Positions 1 to 6,578 are shown, counted from the first letter of the stretch. The stretch is DNA of 14,969 nucleotides from CAZABG01 sp964483465 (GCA_964483465.1 CAZABG010000059.1:1-14969), one strand, 5' to 3'. Made by a program: numbers and translations. The notes: generated from the letters alone by a model not told the origin.

Positions 1-144
1 GATGAGGTGCGGGTCAAAAAAATTCTTAATTTACCGCAAAACGCGCATGTCTCGATGGTGATCGCTGCGGGAAAAAGGCTTCCTGAAGGAGTCTATGGAC
101 CAAGAGAGCGTTTTCATAGAAGTCAGTTTGTTTTTAAAATCTAA
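1..144 (+). CDS. nitroreductase-like protein, C-terminal fragment
   Basis: The window opens in frame inside a gene; the last 47 codons and the TAA stop (142-144) are present. The visible peptide runs from DEVRVKKILNLP through VSMVIAAGKR to a GVYGPRERF segment and ends QFVFKI. A helix followed by a 'VxMVIAxGKR' strand and a 'GxYGPRxRF' tail resembles the C-terminus of flavin-dependent nitroreductase-family proteins, where a late 'Ixx..GYP/GKR' strand packs near the FMN site. Only the tail is visible, so cofactor residues cannot be checked. The family assignment is from memory of the pattern and is moderate. It ends 91 bases before the next gene. Confidence 0.5.
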   Translation, partial: DEVRVKKILNLPQNAHVSMVIAAGKRLPEGVYGPRERFHRSQFVFKI

Positions 145-235
145 GTACGAACCCTGAATCGTCCATGGGATTTGAAATGCCTTTTCGATTATGTTTAATC
201 TTTATTAGAATTAGTCGAAATTTTTGGGTATTAGG

Positions 236-811
236 ATGACAAGATTTTTTATATTAATTTTAATCAGCGCTTCTCTTTTTGCTCAGGAAAATGAATGGCT
301 GTTTTCATATATAGATACGCATCCTGATTTTCCCATAGAAGGCGTCGATTTTAAGTGGTACGGACGTCTTCTTAAGGATCCGGAAGCCTTTGAGAAAGTC
401 ATCTCTTTATTTGCAAACCGTTACCGCGATAGCGGAATTGATATCATCGCCTGTCTTGATTCAAGAGGTTTTGTTTTTGGATCGGCTATTGCTTATGAAC
501 TTAAACTTCCCTTTATTCTGATTCGTAAGAAAGGAAAGCTGCCGGGCGAGGTTTATTCAATAAAATATGGTCTTCATTATGGCAAGGATTGTCTTGAGCT
601 TGAAAAGGATGCTTTAACCAAAAATGCGAAAGTTTTAATCGTCGATGATGTTTTAGCTACCGGCGGAACCTCGATTGCCGCAGGAAGATTAGTTGAAATG
701 GCAGGCGGCATCGTGTATGAAACCGTCTTTTTAGAAGAAATAGAGAGTCTAAAAGGCAGAGAATTAAGTCCATATCCCGTATTTTCACTTATTAAAGTTG
801 ATGGAAGATAG
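236..811 (+). CDS. apt: adenine phosphoribosyltransferase with an N-terminal signal-like segment
   Basis: Apt converts adenine plus PRPP to AMP and pyrophosphate (purine salvage). The 191-residue product matches the family over its whole length: an early DFPIEGVDF segment, 'DSRGFVFG' in mid-protein, 'RKKGKLPGE', and the PRPP-binding motif VLIVDDVLATGGTS with its paired aspartates. The oddity is the start. Residues 1-16 (MTRFFILILISASLFA) form a basic-then-hydrophobic stretch like a Sec signal peptide, and the catalytic core begins right after it, where cytosolic Apt enzymes begin. A TTG at 224 would only add four residues, and no internal Met would skip the segment. The only purine-rich bases are an AGG touching the ATG, so translation may be weak. 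It is followed 22 bases later by adenine deaminase. The enzyme call is secure; export is an inference and conflicts with the need for cytosolic PRPP. Confidence 0.88.
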   Translation: MTRFFILILISASLFAQENEWLFSYIDTHPDFPIEGVDFKWYGRLLKDPEAFEKVISLFANRYRDSGIDIIACLDSRGFVFGSAIAYELKLPFILIRKKGKLPGEVYSIKYGLHYGKDCLELEKDALTKNAKVLIVDDVLATGGTSIAAGRLVEMAGGIVYETVFLEEIESLKGRELSPYPVFSLIKVDGR

Positions 812-833
812 TTGATCGTGTAATGGTTAGTTT

Positions 834-2450
834 ATGGAACTAACGGGAAATATTGTCGATATTGTTAAAAAACGAATCTTTCCTGCTAAAGTTGTCGTTC
901 AGAACGGGAAAATTAGTGATATCAGGGAAGAAAAGGGGCCATTTTCTTCGTACATACCCGGATTTATCGATTCCCATATTCATATTGAAAGTTCGATGCT
1001 TATCCCTTCTGAGTTTGCAAGGATTGCGGTTACGCATGGAACGGTAGGCACAGTGTCGGATCCTCATGAAATCGGCAATGTACTCGGTATTAAAGGCGTA
1101 AGATTCATGATCGAAAATGGCAAAAAAGTGCCATTTCATTTCAACTTTGGAGCCCCTTCTTGCGTTCCTGCTACAAGTTTTGAGACGGCGGGAGCGGATA
1201 TAACCGCCAAAGAAATTCAGGAGCTCTTTCGAAAGGATAAGCTCAAATACCTCAGTGAAATGATGAATTATCCCGGAGTTCTCCATAAAGATCCGATCGT
1301 AATGGAAAAAATTAAGGCAGCTCAGGATGCAGGCGTTCCGATTGATGGGCATGCTCCCGGGCTGAGAGGGGAGGATGCTAAAAACTACATTGGCGCGGGT
1401 ATTTCAACCGATCATGAGTGCTATGAGCTTGATGAAGCTTTGGGCAAACTTAAAGAAGGGATGAAGGTCATCATTCGTGAGGGATCTGCTGCAAAAAACT
1501 ATGAGGCGCTTCATACGATTTTAAAAACGCATCCTGAACGGGTTATGTTTTGCAGCGATGATAAGCATCCGGATGAGCTTGTAAAAGGGCATATCAATGA
1601 ATTGGTTAAACGCTCAATTTCTTTAGGATATGATCTCTTTAATGTCTTAAGAGCGGCTTCATTGAATCCAATCATGCACTATAATCTAGAAATAGGTTAT
1701 CTGCAAAAAGGGCAGAGCGCCGATTTTATCGTAGTTGATAACTTAACCGATTTTAATGTGCTTGAGACGTATATAAGAGGAATTAAAGTAGCAAGTTACG
1801 GTGTAAGCCATATGGCTAAAGTGGAGAGTGAAATCCTAAACCATTTTTCTCTAAAGCCGACAAAACTTAGTGATTATGAAATAAGCGGAAGTGACGGAGA
1901 AATTAGGGTCATCGAAGCGATCGATGGCGAGCTCATAACGAATGAAATTCATGCCCGAGGAAAAGTTAAAGAGGGTAAGCTGATTTCAGACCCGGCTCAC
2001 GATATCCTTAAATTAGTCGTTATCAATCGCTATAAGGATGCGCCGATTGCCAAAGCCTTTATAAAAGGCTTTGGTTTAAATCGAGGGGCTATCGCGTCCT
2101 GCATTGCGCACGATTCGCATAATATCATCGCTGTCGGCGTAGATGATGAAAGCCTCATGAACGCCGTTAACGCGATCATAAAAAATAAAGGGGGCATATC
2201 GATCGCCGTAAAAGACGATGTTGACTCTCTTGCTTTGCCGATTGCCGGCATCATTAGCCATGAAGATGGCTATAAAGTAGCAAAAGACTATTCACGCATC
2301 GACGAAAAAGCAAAGGTGCTAGGCACTCATCTAAGAGCTCCTTTTATGACGCTTTCTTTTATGGCGCTTCTTGTTATACCTACCTTAAAATTAAGCGATA
2401 AAGGTCTTTTCGACGGAAAATCCTTTAAATTTAGCAAATTATCTTTATGA
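834..2450 (+). CDS. ade: adenine deaminase
   Basis: This enzyme hydrolyses adenine to hypoxanthine and ammonia. The 538-residue protein belongs to the metal-dependent amidohydrolase Ade family: an N-terminal composite-domain strand region (1-40), then GFIDSHIHIESS (about 43-54) carrying the metal-binding HxH, TVSDPHEIGNV (about 73-83), DGHAPGLRG (about 171-179), a TDHE motif (192-195) and FCSDDKHPDEL (about 239-249). The C-terminal third (GEIRVIEAIDG, then GFGLNRGAIASCIAHDSHN) is the second domain typical of Ade. The length is slightly below the roughly 580 residues of the E. coli and Bacillus enzymes, but all landmarks are present. The start ATG lies 22 bases after apt, with no strong ribosome-binding site. 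Its stop overlaps the next start in an ATGA arrangement, implying translational coupling. Together with apt it gives two competing fates for adenine: AMP or hypoxanthine. Confidence 0.95.
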   Translation: MELTGNIVDIVKKRIFPAKVVVQNGKISDIREEKGPFSSYIPGFIDSHIHIESSMLIPSEFARIAVTHGTVGTVSDPHEIGNVLGIKGVRFMIENGKKVPFHFNFGAPSCVPATSFETAGADITAKEIQELFRKDKLKYLSEMMNYPGVLHKDPIVMEKIKAAQDAGVPIDGHAPGLRGEDAKNYIGAGISTDHECYELDEALGKLKEGMKVIIREGSAAKNYEALHTILKTHPERVMFCSDDKHPDELVKGHINELVKRSISLGYDLFNVLRAASLNPIMHYNLEIGYLQKGQSADFIVVDNLTDFNVLETYIRGIKVASYGVSHMAKVESEILNHFSLKPTKLSDYEISGSDGEIRVIEAIDGELITNEIHARGKVKEGKLISDPAHDILKLVVINRYKDAPIAKAFIKGFGLNRGAIASCIAHDSHNIIAVGVDDESLMNAVNAIIKNKGGISIAVKDDVDSLALPIAGIISHEDGYKVAKDYSRIDEKAKVLGTHLRAPFMTLSFMALLVIPTLKLSDKGLFDGKSFKFSKLSL

Positions 2451-2965
2451 AAATTTTTCTCCTTTCATTTCTTATTTTCAGTGCGGTTTTTTCAAGTACT
2501 ATCGAGGAATATGAAGCTGAAAAGAGGGTTGATGAACTTCTTTTGCTTATGCAAAAAAGACTCTCTCTTATGCATGAGGTTGCGAAAGTTAAGTGGAATA
2601 AACAGCTTCCTATCGAAGATAAGACGCGTGAAGAGGCGATTCTTCATGCCATTTCTAATAAGTCTAATTCCAATCCATGGATATCTGCTTTCTTTATTGC
2701 TCAAATGGAGGCTGCAAAAGAAATGCAAAGAGCCGATTTCTTTTGCTGGAAAAATGAAGGGTTAATCGAAACCGATACTAATTTGTCGCAAGAAAGCTCG
2801 CTGAGGGCCTATATAAATCGTTTAAATGACGAAATATTTGACCTTCTTTCAAAAGTTACTGAAGAAGAATTCGCAAAGTATCGTCTAAACAGGCCTATAT
2901 CGATAAGAGAATCGGATGCTATTCCTTTAAATATATGGAATAAAGCTATCAGTCCACCAAGATAA
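2447..2965 (+). CDS. aroQ: exported chorismate mutase, gamma subclass of AroQ
   Basis: This enzyme rearranges chorismate to prephenate; the gamma subclass is exported to the periplasm or outside the cell. Residues 1-17 are a signal peptide (MKIFLLSFLIFSAVFSS). The mature part is all-helical and aligns with the secreted Mycobacterium tuberculosis enzyme: QKRLSLMHEVAKVKW (36-50) gives the conserved Arg38 and Lys49, QLPIEDKTR (53-61) gives the next Arg61, and AFFIAQMEAAKEMQ (81-94) places a Gln at position 94 where other AroQ enzymes have catalytic Glu/Gln. The two cysteines that form the C-terminal disulfide in the mycobacterial enzyme are absent. The length (172) is in range for the subclass. 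The ATG overlaps the ade stop by four bases, so it is probably co-transcribed and coupled. Exported chorismate mutases are linked to pathogens and symbionts, but their role is debated. Confidence 0.88.
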   Translation: MKIFLLSFLIFSAVFSSTIEEYEAEKRVDELLLLMQKRLSLMHEVAKVKWNKQLPIEDKTREEAILHAISNKSNSNPWISAFFIAQMEAAKEMQRADFFCWKNEGLIETDTNLSQESSLRAYINRLNDEIFDLLSKVTEEEFAKYRLNRPISIRESDAIPLNIWNKAISPPR

Positions 2966-3002
2966 TTCTTTCTTTAAAATATATGCTAAAAATGATAGAA
3001 AT

Positions 3003-3031
3003 TTGACTTAGTTCACATAAAAGTGTACACT
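3003..3031 (+). promoter_or_regulatory. candidate hicAB control region: promoter-like boxes and palindrome
   Basis: TTGACT (3003-3008) and TACACT (3026-3031) are separated by 17 bases, a sigma-70-like layout. Within it, GTTCAC-ATAAAA-GTGTAC (3011-3028) is an imperfect inverted repeat and GTGTACAC (3023-3030) is a perfect 8-base palindrome, a plausible site for autorepression by HicB. The start from these boxes would fall a few bases inside hicA, so either the palindrome is the meaningful element and the boxes are chance, or the real promoter lies further upstream. Confidence 0.35.
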
Positions 3032-3032
3032 G

Positions 3033-3224
3033 ATGAAGAAGCGTGATTTAGAAAAAGAGCTTGTGCGGTTAGGGTGGTGGCTGAAGCGTGAAGGAGCAAA
3101 CCATGAAATTTGGACAAACGGGGTAGATGTGGAGCCGGTTCCTCGTCATAGGGAAATAAATGAGTTGCTAGCAAAAAAAATTCTTATGATTGCAAAACAT
3201 AATCCACCGAATGAAGGAGAATAA
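3033..3224 (+). CDS. hicA: HicA-family mRNA interferase toxin
   Basis: HicA is a small toxin with a dsRBD-like fold that cleaves mRNA; a conserved histidine is catalytic. The 63-residue product has the expected order: helix (MKKRDLEKELVRLGW), two strands, and the GANHEIW motif with His24 in place of the common GSHxxY, then VPRHREI and a second helix (INELLAKKILMIAKH). The gene directly abuts hicB, in the usual toxin-first order. The ATG at 3033 is the only start that keeps helix 1, yet no Shine-Dalgarno sequence precedes it; the bases just upstream are GTGTACACTG. Weak toxin translation would fit toxin-antitoxin logic. The family call is firm; activity cannot be judged from sequence. Confidence 0.88.
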   Translation: MKKRDLEKELVRLGWWLKREGANHEIWTNGVDVEPVPRHREINELLAKKILMIAKHNPPNEGE

Positions 3225-3659
3225 ATGGAACTTGAAGGAAGAGTTTGGAAGGATGATAAGAGCTCATGGTGGTTGGTGGAGCTTTCATTTTTAGATGTAT
3301 TGACTCAAGGTAAATCTAAAAAGGAAGCGCTTGAGATGCTTAAAGATGCTGTAATGGAATTGTTGAAAGACTCATACGATAAAAAGGTAAAAAAATCTTT
3401 TAGATTAACAGTAAATGAGTATGAAGAGAATATTATAGGAATTGCAGCTTCGGATGAGAAGTTGCTTCTAGCATTGGGGTTAAAAAGACAGCGGCTTAGA
3501 AGTGGATCGACTATTCGTGAAGTATCAAAACGATTGAAGTCTAGATCTCCGAATGCGTATGCACGTTATGAAAGAGCACTTGCAAGACCAAGTATAGAAA
3601 AATATGCTGAACTTTTACATGCCGCAAATCCAGACAGACGGCCTTTGCTACTAGCTTAA
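3225..3659 (+). CDS. hicB: HicB-family antitoxin with C-terminal DNA-binding domain
   Basis: HicB neutralises HicA by direct binding and usually represses the operon. Residues 1-50 (MELEGRVWKDDKSSWWLVELSFLD, then GKSKKEALEMLKDAVMELL) match the degraded RNase-H-like fold of HicB with its strand-strand-helix order. Residues about 75-140 (LALGLKRQRLRSGSTIREVSKRL, RSPNAYARYERALARPS) look like an HTH of the XRE/Cro type, with the 'YxRYExGxxxPS' signature of that group. The length of 144 fits the long, HTH-bearing HicB form. The start ATG follows the hicA TAA immediately, and a strong GAAGGAG ribosome-binding site lies inside the hicA 3' end, so the antitoxin has a far better start signal than the toxin. 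An inverted repeat terminator follows at 3736-3763. Confidence 0.85.
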   Translation: MELEGRVWKDDKSSWWLVELSFLDVLTQGKSKKEALEMLKDAVMELLKDSYDKKVKKSFRLTVNEYEENIIGIAASDEKLLLALGLKRQRLRSGSTIREVSKRLKSRSPNAYARYERALARPSIEKYAELLHAANPDRRPLLLA

Positions 3660-3735
3660 TGGATGGATTCTTTTCAAAGAATTGGCTATGAATTTTTTAT
3701 CAAAGCTGGGCTTGGTTCTTATGGGCATAGCATAG

Positions 3736-3763
3736 GATAAATGGGGAAAATTCCCCATTTATC
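3736..3763. terminator. bidirectional hairpin terminator between convergent genes
   Basis: Perfect 13-base arms GATAAATGGGGAA (3736-3748) and TTCCCCATTTATC (3751-3763) flank a two-base AA centre; in RNA the loop would be about AAAATT closed by four G-C pairs. It lies 76 bases after the hicB stop and 7 bases from the stop of the minus-strand gene, so it can serve both converging transcripts. The A/T ends of the arms act as a short T tract on either strand. Confidence 0.75.
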
Positions 3764-3770
3764 GATAGCA

Positions 3771-4268
3771 TTAATCCTTTTTATCGGAAGATAGCATTTG
3801 TGCTTTTGAAAGAAGCGCTTGATATTCTAACAGGGTCTTTTCCAGTAGAACAATGCGTTCTTTCATTTCTTTTTCGGCGCTCAATTTAGCCTCAGTTTCT
3901 TCCTTATAGAGTTCCTCTAATTTGGAAATGCGAGCAAGCGTTGACGCTCTTTCTTCGACGAGCATTTTCACGTTCGCATCATGATCAAGCTGCTCTTGGG
4001 TCGTTCTTGTAAAGCGGTAGCTTGCTAAATTGCCTATCGCGCTCATTGCAGCGCCTGTTATTAGCCAGGTCCATCCTCCAAAAGTTGCCACGATACCGCC
4101 AGCAAAGGTGCATCCCCCAGCAACAACACATTTTAATTCATTTTTTCTTTGCCAGGAAAGGGATGAATCAAGTTCTGATAGAGTTGGAAAGGCGCAAAAG
4201 CGCTCATTTACTACGCAATCGCCAAAACATTGGTTTATATTAAAAACGTCTGAAATATTAAAACACAT
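3771..4268 (-). CDS. Inc-like membrane protein with C-terminal coiled coil
   Basis: No enzyme family is recognised in this 165-residue protein. The N-terminal 45 residues are polar and rich in cysteine (Cys2, 14, 18, 25). Residues 47-83 (CVVAGGCTFAGGIVATF, GGWTWLITGAAMSAIGNLAS) form two hydrophobic segments separated by a very short Gly-rich turn, the 'bilobed' layout that defines chlamydial inclusion-membrane proteins. Residues about 88-160 are charged, with heptad-like Leu/Ala spacing (LARISKLEELYKEETEAKLSAEKEMKER), predicting a cytosolic coiled coil. The ribosome-binding site is an AAGG about 13 bases before the ATG and lies within a hairpin (4277-4316). It converges on hicB and shares its terminator. 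A type III-secreted inclusion-membrane role is inferred from topology only; an ordinary small membrane protein is the alternative. Confidence 0.6.
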   Translation of the reverse strand: MCFNISDVFNINQCFGDCVVNERFCAFPTLSELDSSLSWQRKNELKCVVAGGCTFAGGIVATFGGWTWLITGAAMSAIGNLASYRFTRTTQEQLDHDANVKMLVEERASTLARISKLEELYKEETEAKLSAEKEMKERIVLLEKTLLEYQALLSKAQMLSSDKKD

Positions 4269-4276
4269 AAATTATT

Positions 4277-4316
4277 AATTCCTTTTTTAATTTTTTAAAA
4301 ATTGTAAGAAGGAATT
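4277..4316 (-). terminator. hairpin between two minus-strand genes, overlapping a ribosome-binding site
   Basis: AATTCCTT (4277-4284) pairs with AAGGAATT (4309-4316), and inside this an AATTTTT/AAAAATT pair can extend the structure. The hairpin begins immediately after the stop of the 4661-4317 gene, and its far arm carries the AAGG that would serve as ribosome-binding site for the 4268-3771 gene. It could terminate the upstream transcript, mask the downstream start, or both. GC content is low, so stability is modest. Confidence 0.4.
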
Positions 4317-4661
4317 CTAGAATTTATGAAAAAAGAGACGACACTTGTAAAAGCTTGTATTCTCAAAGGGTTTGAAATGTTTGATATCAAACGATCTTTT
4401 AAAGACTTTTAAGTCTGTAAAATCCTTATAAATGATTTGAATTAGAATGTGGGTAAACGTTCTTAGATTTCTTTGAGAGATATTTTGAATCGGAGATTTG
4501 CTAACAGGTGTAGAGGCAATCGCGACACATTTCTTCTGTGAAAATGTTGATATGGATTCTTGCTTTGCGACAGTAATTTCCGGAGAAACAAAATTTGATT
4601 CAAAAGTTAAAACAGATAAAAGGATGAAAACAACAATTAATGTTTTAAAGTTTGAAAACAT
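4317..4661 (-). CDS. small exported hypothetical protein
   Basis: The 114-residue product is not recognised. Residues 1-20 (MFSNFKTLIVVFILLSVLTF) are a clear hydrophobic segment behind a lysine, consistent with a signal peptide or a single membrane anchor. The rest is basic and rich in Phe, Lys, Ile and Ser, with two scattered cysteines and no visible repeat. No Shine-Dalgarno sequence precedes the ATG, but a near-consensus promoter (4668-4696) ends six bases before it, which suggests a leaderless mRNA. This promoter supports the gene being real despite its small size. It diverges from the 7-TM gene at 4755 and lies upstream of the Inc-like gene on the same strand. Confidence 0.45.
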   Translation of the reverse strand: MFSNFKTLIVVFILLSVLTFESNFVSPEITVAKQESISTFSQKKCVAIASTPVSKSPIQNISQRNLRTFTHILIQIIYKDFTDLKVFKRSFDIKHFKPFENTSFYKCRLFFHKF

Positions 4662-4667
4662 GAAAAT

Positions 4668-4696
4668 ACTATAGGTTAATAATTTATTCTTGGCAA
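4668..4696 (-). promoter_or_regulatory. sigma-70-like promoter for the 4661-4317 gene
   Basis: Reading the minus strand, TTGCCA (4696-4691; five of six match to TTGACA) is followed after exactly 17 bases by TATAGT (4673-4668; five of six match to TATAAT). Six bases separate the -10 box from the A of the ATG at 4661, so transcription should begin at or within a base or two of the start codon. Confidence 0.55.
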
Positions 4697-4754
4697 TTTT
4701 GTTGAAAGTTTTGAAGTGTTGTGAAATAAAAAGTTAAATTTCCAGGGAGTTGTT

Positions 4755-5417
4755 ATGGAGATTATGCAAGCAAGTCCATTCACGGTAGGTGTAATTAGTT
4801 TTACTTTGTTTTTTACCGTTTTATACTGGTTTTATCTCTTACCTTTTGAAAAAGCCAAGTTAGCTTCATTTGTTACTGTACTGGCAGGTACTCTAACTCT
4901 TACCCTTTGTTTGTTCAATGTTATCGGAAGGCTTGCGCCTTTTGGAGGAATTTTAATATTGATTTTCTGGCTGGTTCCAAGTCTTTTTATCTGGAAAAAA
5001 AGAGAGGATTTTAAAGGCCTGAATCAAAGAACACTTGTCGGTTTGCAGATCTTGAGGGTAATTGGCGGATTATTCATTCTTGAAATGTTTCGTGGGCATA
5101 TACCGGCTTCTTTTGCTCTTCCTGCGGGTATTGGAGATATTTTTGTTGGAACGATAGCGTTAATATTATTTCTATTCTTTGAAAAGATTCCTCGCTTGGG
5201 GATTTCTTTGGTAATATTTCTTGGACTTGCCGATTTCGCCATGGCATTTACTTTTGGGTTTTTAAGCCTGCCGGGGCCTTTTCAACAATTTGCGATTGGT
5301 TTTGATAATCAAATTAATTTATTTCCGACAGGACTGATTCCTATCTTTCTTGTTCCTTATGCTATTGCGTATCATGTTTTATCGATAATCAATCTACCTG
5401 AAAGAGGCTTAAATTAA
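4755..5417 (+). CDS. uncharacterised seven-segment integral membrane protein
   Basis: The 220-residue protein is mostly hydrophobic. Likely membrane segments are around 8-28, 37-57, 62-79, 92-110, 123-142, 147-169 and 190-212. The central LQILRVIGGLFILEMFRG-HIPASFALPAGIGDIFVG and later LGLADFAMAFTFG patterns recall a widespread family of unknown-function membrane proteins in which 'RxxGGxFL', 'LPxxFALPAGxGD' and a following 'D' in the next helix are conserved. No substrate is known to me. The start is well supported: AGGGAG (4744-4749) lies five bases before the ATG. It is 53 bases upstream of the Ntn hydrolase and may share its transcript. Confidence 0.75.
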   Translation: MEIMQASPFTVGVISFTLFFTVLYWFYLLPFEKAKLASFVTVLAGTLTLTLCLFNVIGRLAPFGGILILIFWLVPSLFIWKKREDFKGLNQRTLVGLQILRVIGGLFILEMFRGHIPASFALPAGIGDIFVGTIALILFLFFEKIPRLGISLVIFLGLADFAMAFTFGFLSLPGPFQQFAIGFDNQINLFPTGLIPIFLVPYAIAYHVLSIINLPERGLN

Positions 5418-5470
5418 TTTAATTGAGAATATTGTTTTAAGGTTCTATCTCTATAAAAAAGGATCGTATT

Positions 5471-6538
5471 ATGAAAAAATGGATATGCATTGCGCTCTTT
5501 AGCGCTATTTCTCTTTGCGAAGTTGAAGGCTGCACACGAGTTCTTTTTACAGGGGAAAATGATGTTGTGATAACGGGGCGATCCATGGATTGGCGCGAAG
5601 ATATGCATTCTGATTTATGGGCCTTTCCGAGAGGTATTGCTCGAGATGGAGCGTCAGGGCCAAATTCTATTAAATGGACCTCTAAGTATGGTAGCGTTAA
5701 CGTGTCAGGCTATAATGTGGGAACTGCCGATGGAATGAATGAAAAGGGGCTTGTTGCGAACATGCTTTATCTTGCTGAGTCCAATTACGGCACAAGAAGA
5801 GATAAGCCCTTTTTATCAATAAGCCTGTGGGGACAGTATGTGCTTGATAATTTTGCAAATGTACGAGAAGCGGTTGATGCGCTAAGAAAAGAGCCATTTG
5901 TAATTCTTGCGCCTCTTTTGCCGAACGGCGATCCTGCACAGCTTCATTTGTCGATTTCCGATTCAAGCGGCGACTCCGCCATATTTGAATATATTGACGG
6001 AAAGCTTGTTATACATCATGGGAAAGAATTCGTGGTGCAAACCAATTCACCCACCTACGATAAGCAGCTAGCATTAAATTCCTACTGGCAAGAGATCGGA
6101 GGTTTAACGTTTCTTCCCGGTACAAATCGAGCGGCTGACCGTTTTGCGAGAGCCTCATTTTTAATCGGAGCCATTCCTCGAAAAGCAGACCCTAATTTTA
6201 TCAATGCCGTACCCGAGCATCATTTTGTAAATCAGGCTATTGCTAGCGTATTGAGTGTTGTAAGAAGCGTAAGCGTTCCGCTCGGAATTACGACTCCTAA
6301 TCAGCCAAATATTGCTTCCACTCTTTGGAGAACGGTTTCAAACCAAAAAGACCTGGTCTATTTTTTTGATTCATCCACAAGTCCTAATACCTTTTGGGTC
6401 TCATTAAGCGAACTTGATTTTAATGAAAAGGCGCCTATAAAAAAGCTTCCGCTTGCCGGAGGGAAGATCTATTCAGGGGAAACTGCCAAACTATTTGAAG
6501 AAGCAAAGCCTTTTGCTTTCCTGCCAGCCACACCTTAA
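5471..6538 (+). CDS. exported linear-amide C-N hydrolase, choloylglycine hydrolase / penicillin V acylase family
   Basis: Members of this Ntn-hydrolase family cleave linear amides (bile salts, penicillin V, N-acyl homoserine lactones, N-acyl amino acids) using an N-terminal cysteine exposed by processing. The 355-residue precursor has a signal peptide (1-20, MKKWICIALF...CEVEG), and Cys21 becomes the new N-terminus and nucleophile. Arg37 and Asp40 fall 16 and 19 residues after it, exactly the spacing of Cys2, Arg18 and Asp21 in bile salt hydrolases. Asn192 in 'VVQTNSPTYDKQL' and Arg224 in 'NRAADRFARASF' fill the Asn175 and Arg228 positions. A periplasmic or extracellular location is expected. 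The start has an AAGGA (5459-5463) seven bases upstream. The substrate cannot be told from sequence. A PEBP-like gene follows 40 bases later. Confidence 0.9.
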   Translation: MKKWICIALFSAISLCEVEGCTRVLFTGENDVVITGRSMDWREDMHSDLWAFPRGIARDGASGPNSIKWTSKYGSVNVSGYNVGTADGMNEKGLVANMLYLAESNYGTRRDKPFLSISLWGQYVLDNFANVREAVDALRKEPFVILAPLLPNGDPAQLHLSISDSSGDSAIFEYIDGKLVIHHGKEFVVQTNSPTYDKQLALNSYWQEIGGLTFLPGTNRAADRFARASFLIGAIPRKADPNFINAVPEHHFVNQAIASVLSVVRSVSVPLGITTPNQPNIASTLWRTVSNQKDLVYFFDSSTSPNTFWVSLSELDFNEKAPIKKLPLAGGKIYSGETAKLFEEAKPFAFLPATP

Positions 6539-6578
6539 TCTTAAGGGGTTGAAACGCGCCTTGGAAAAATAGCGTTAA

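Noticed and set aside
145..235. Search for a promoter or riboswitch before apt
   Set aside because: Only AT-rich sequence with no convincing -35/-10 pair or conserved purine-riboswitch core was found.
840..1352. Minus-strand open frame of 170 codons inside adenine deaminase
   Set aside because: Fully covered by a well-conserved enzyme on the other strand; no start signal or family features.
4022..4278. Two plus-strand open frames opposite the Inc-like gene
   Set aside because: They overlap each other and lie antisense to a frame with coherent membrane and coiled-coil structure; no ribosome-binding site.
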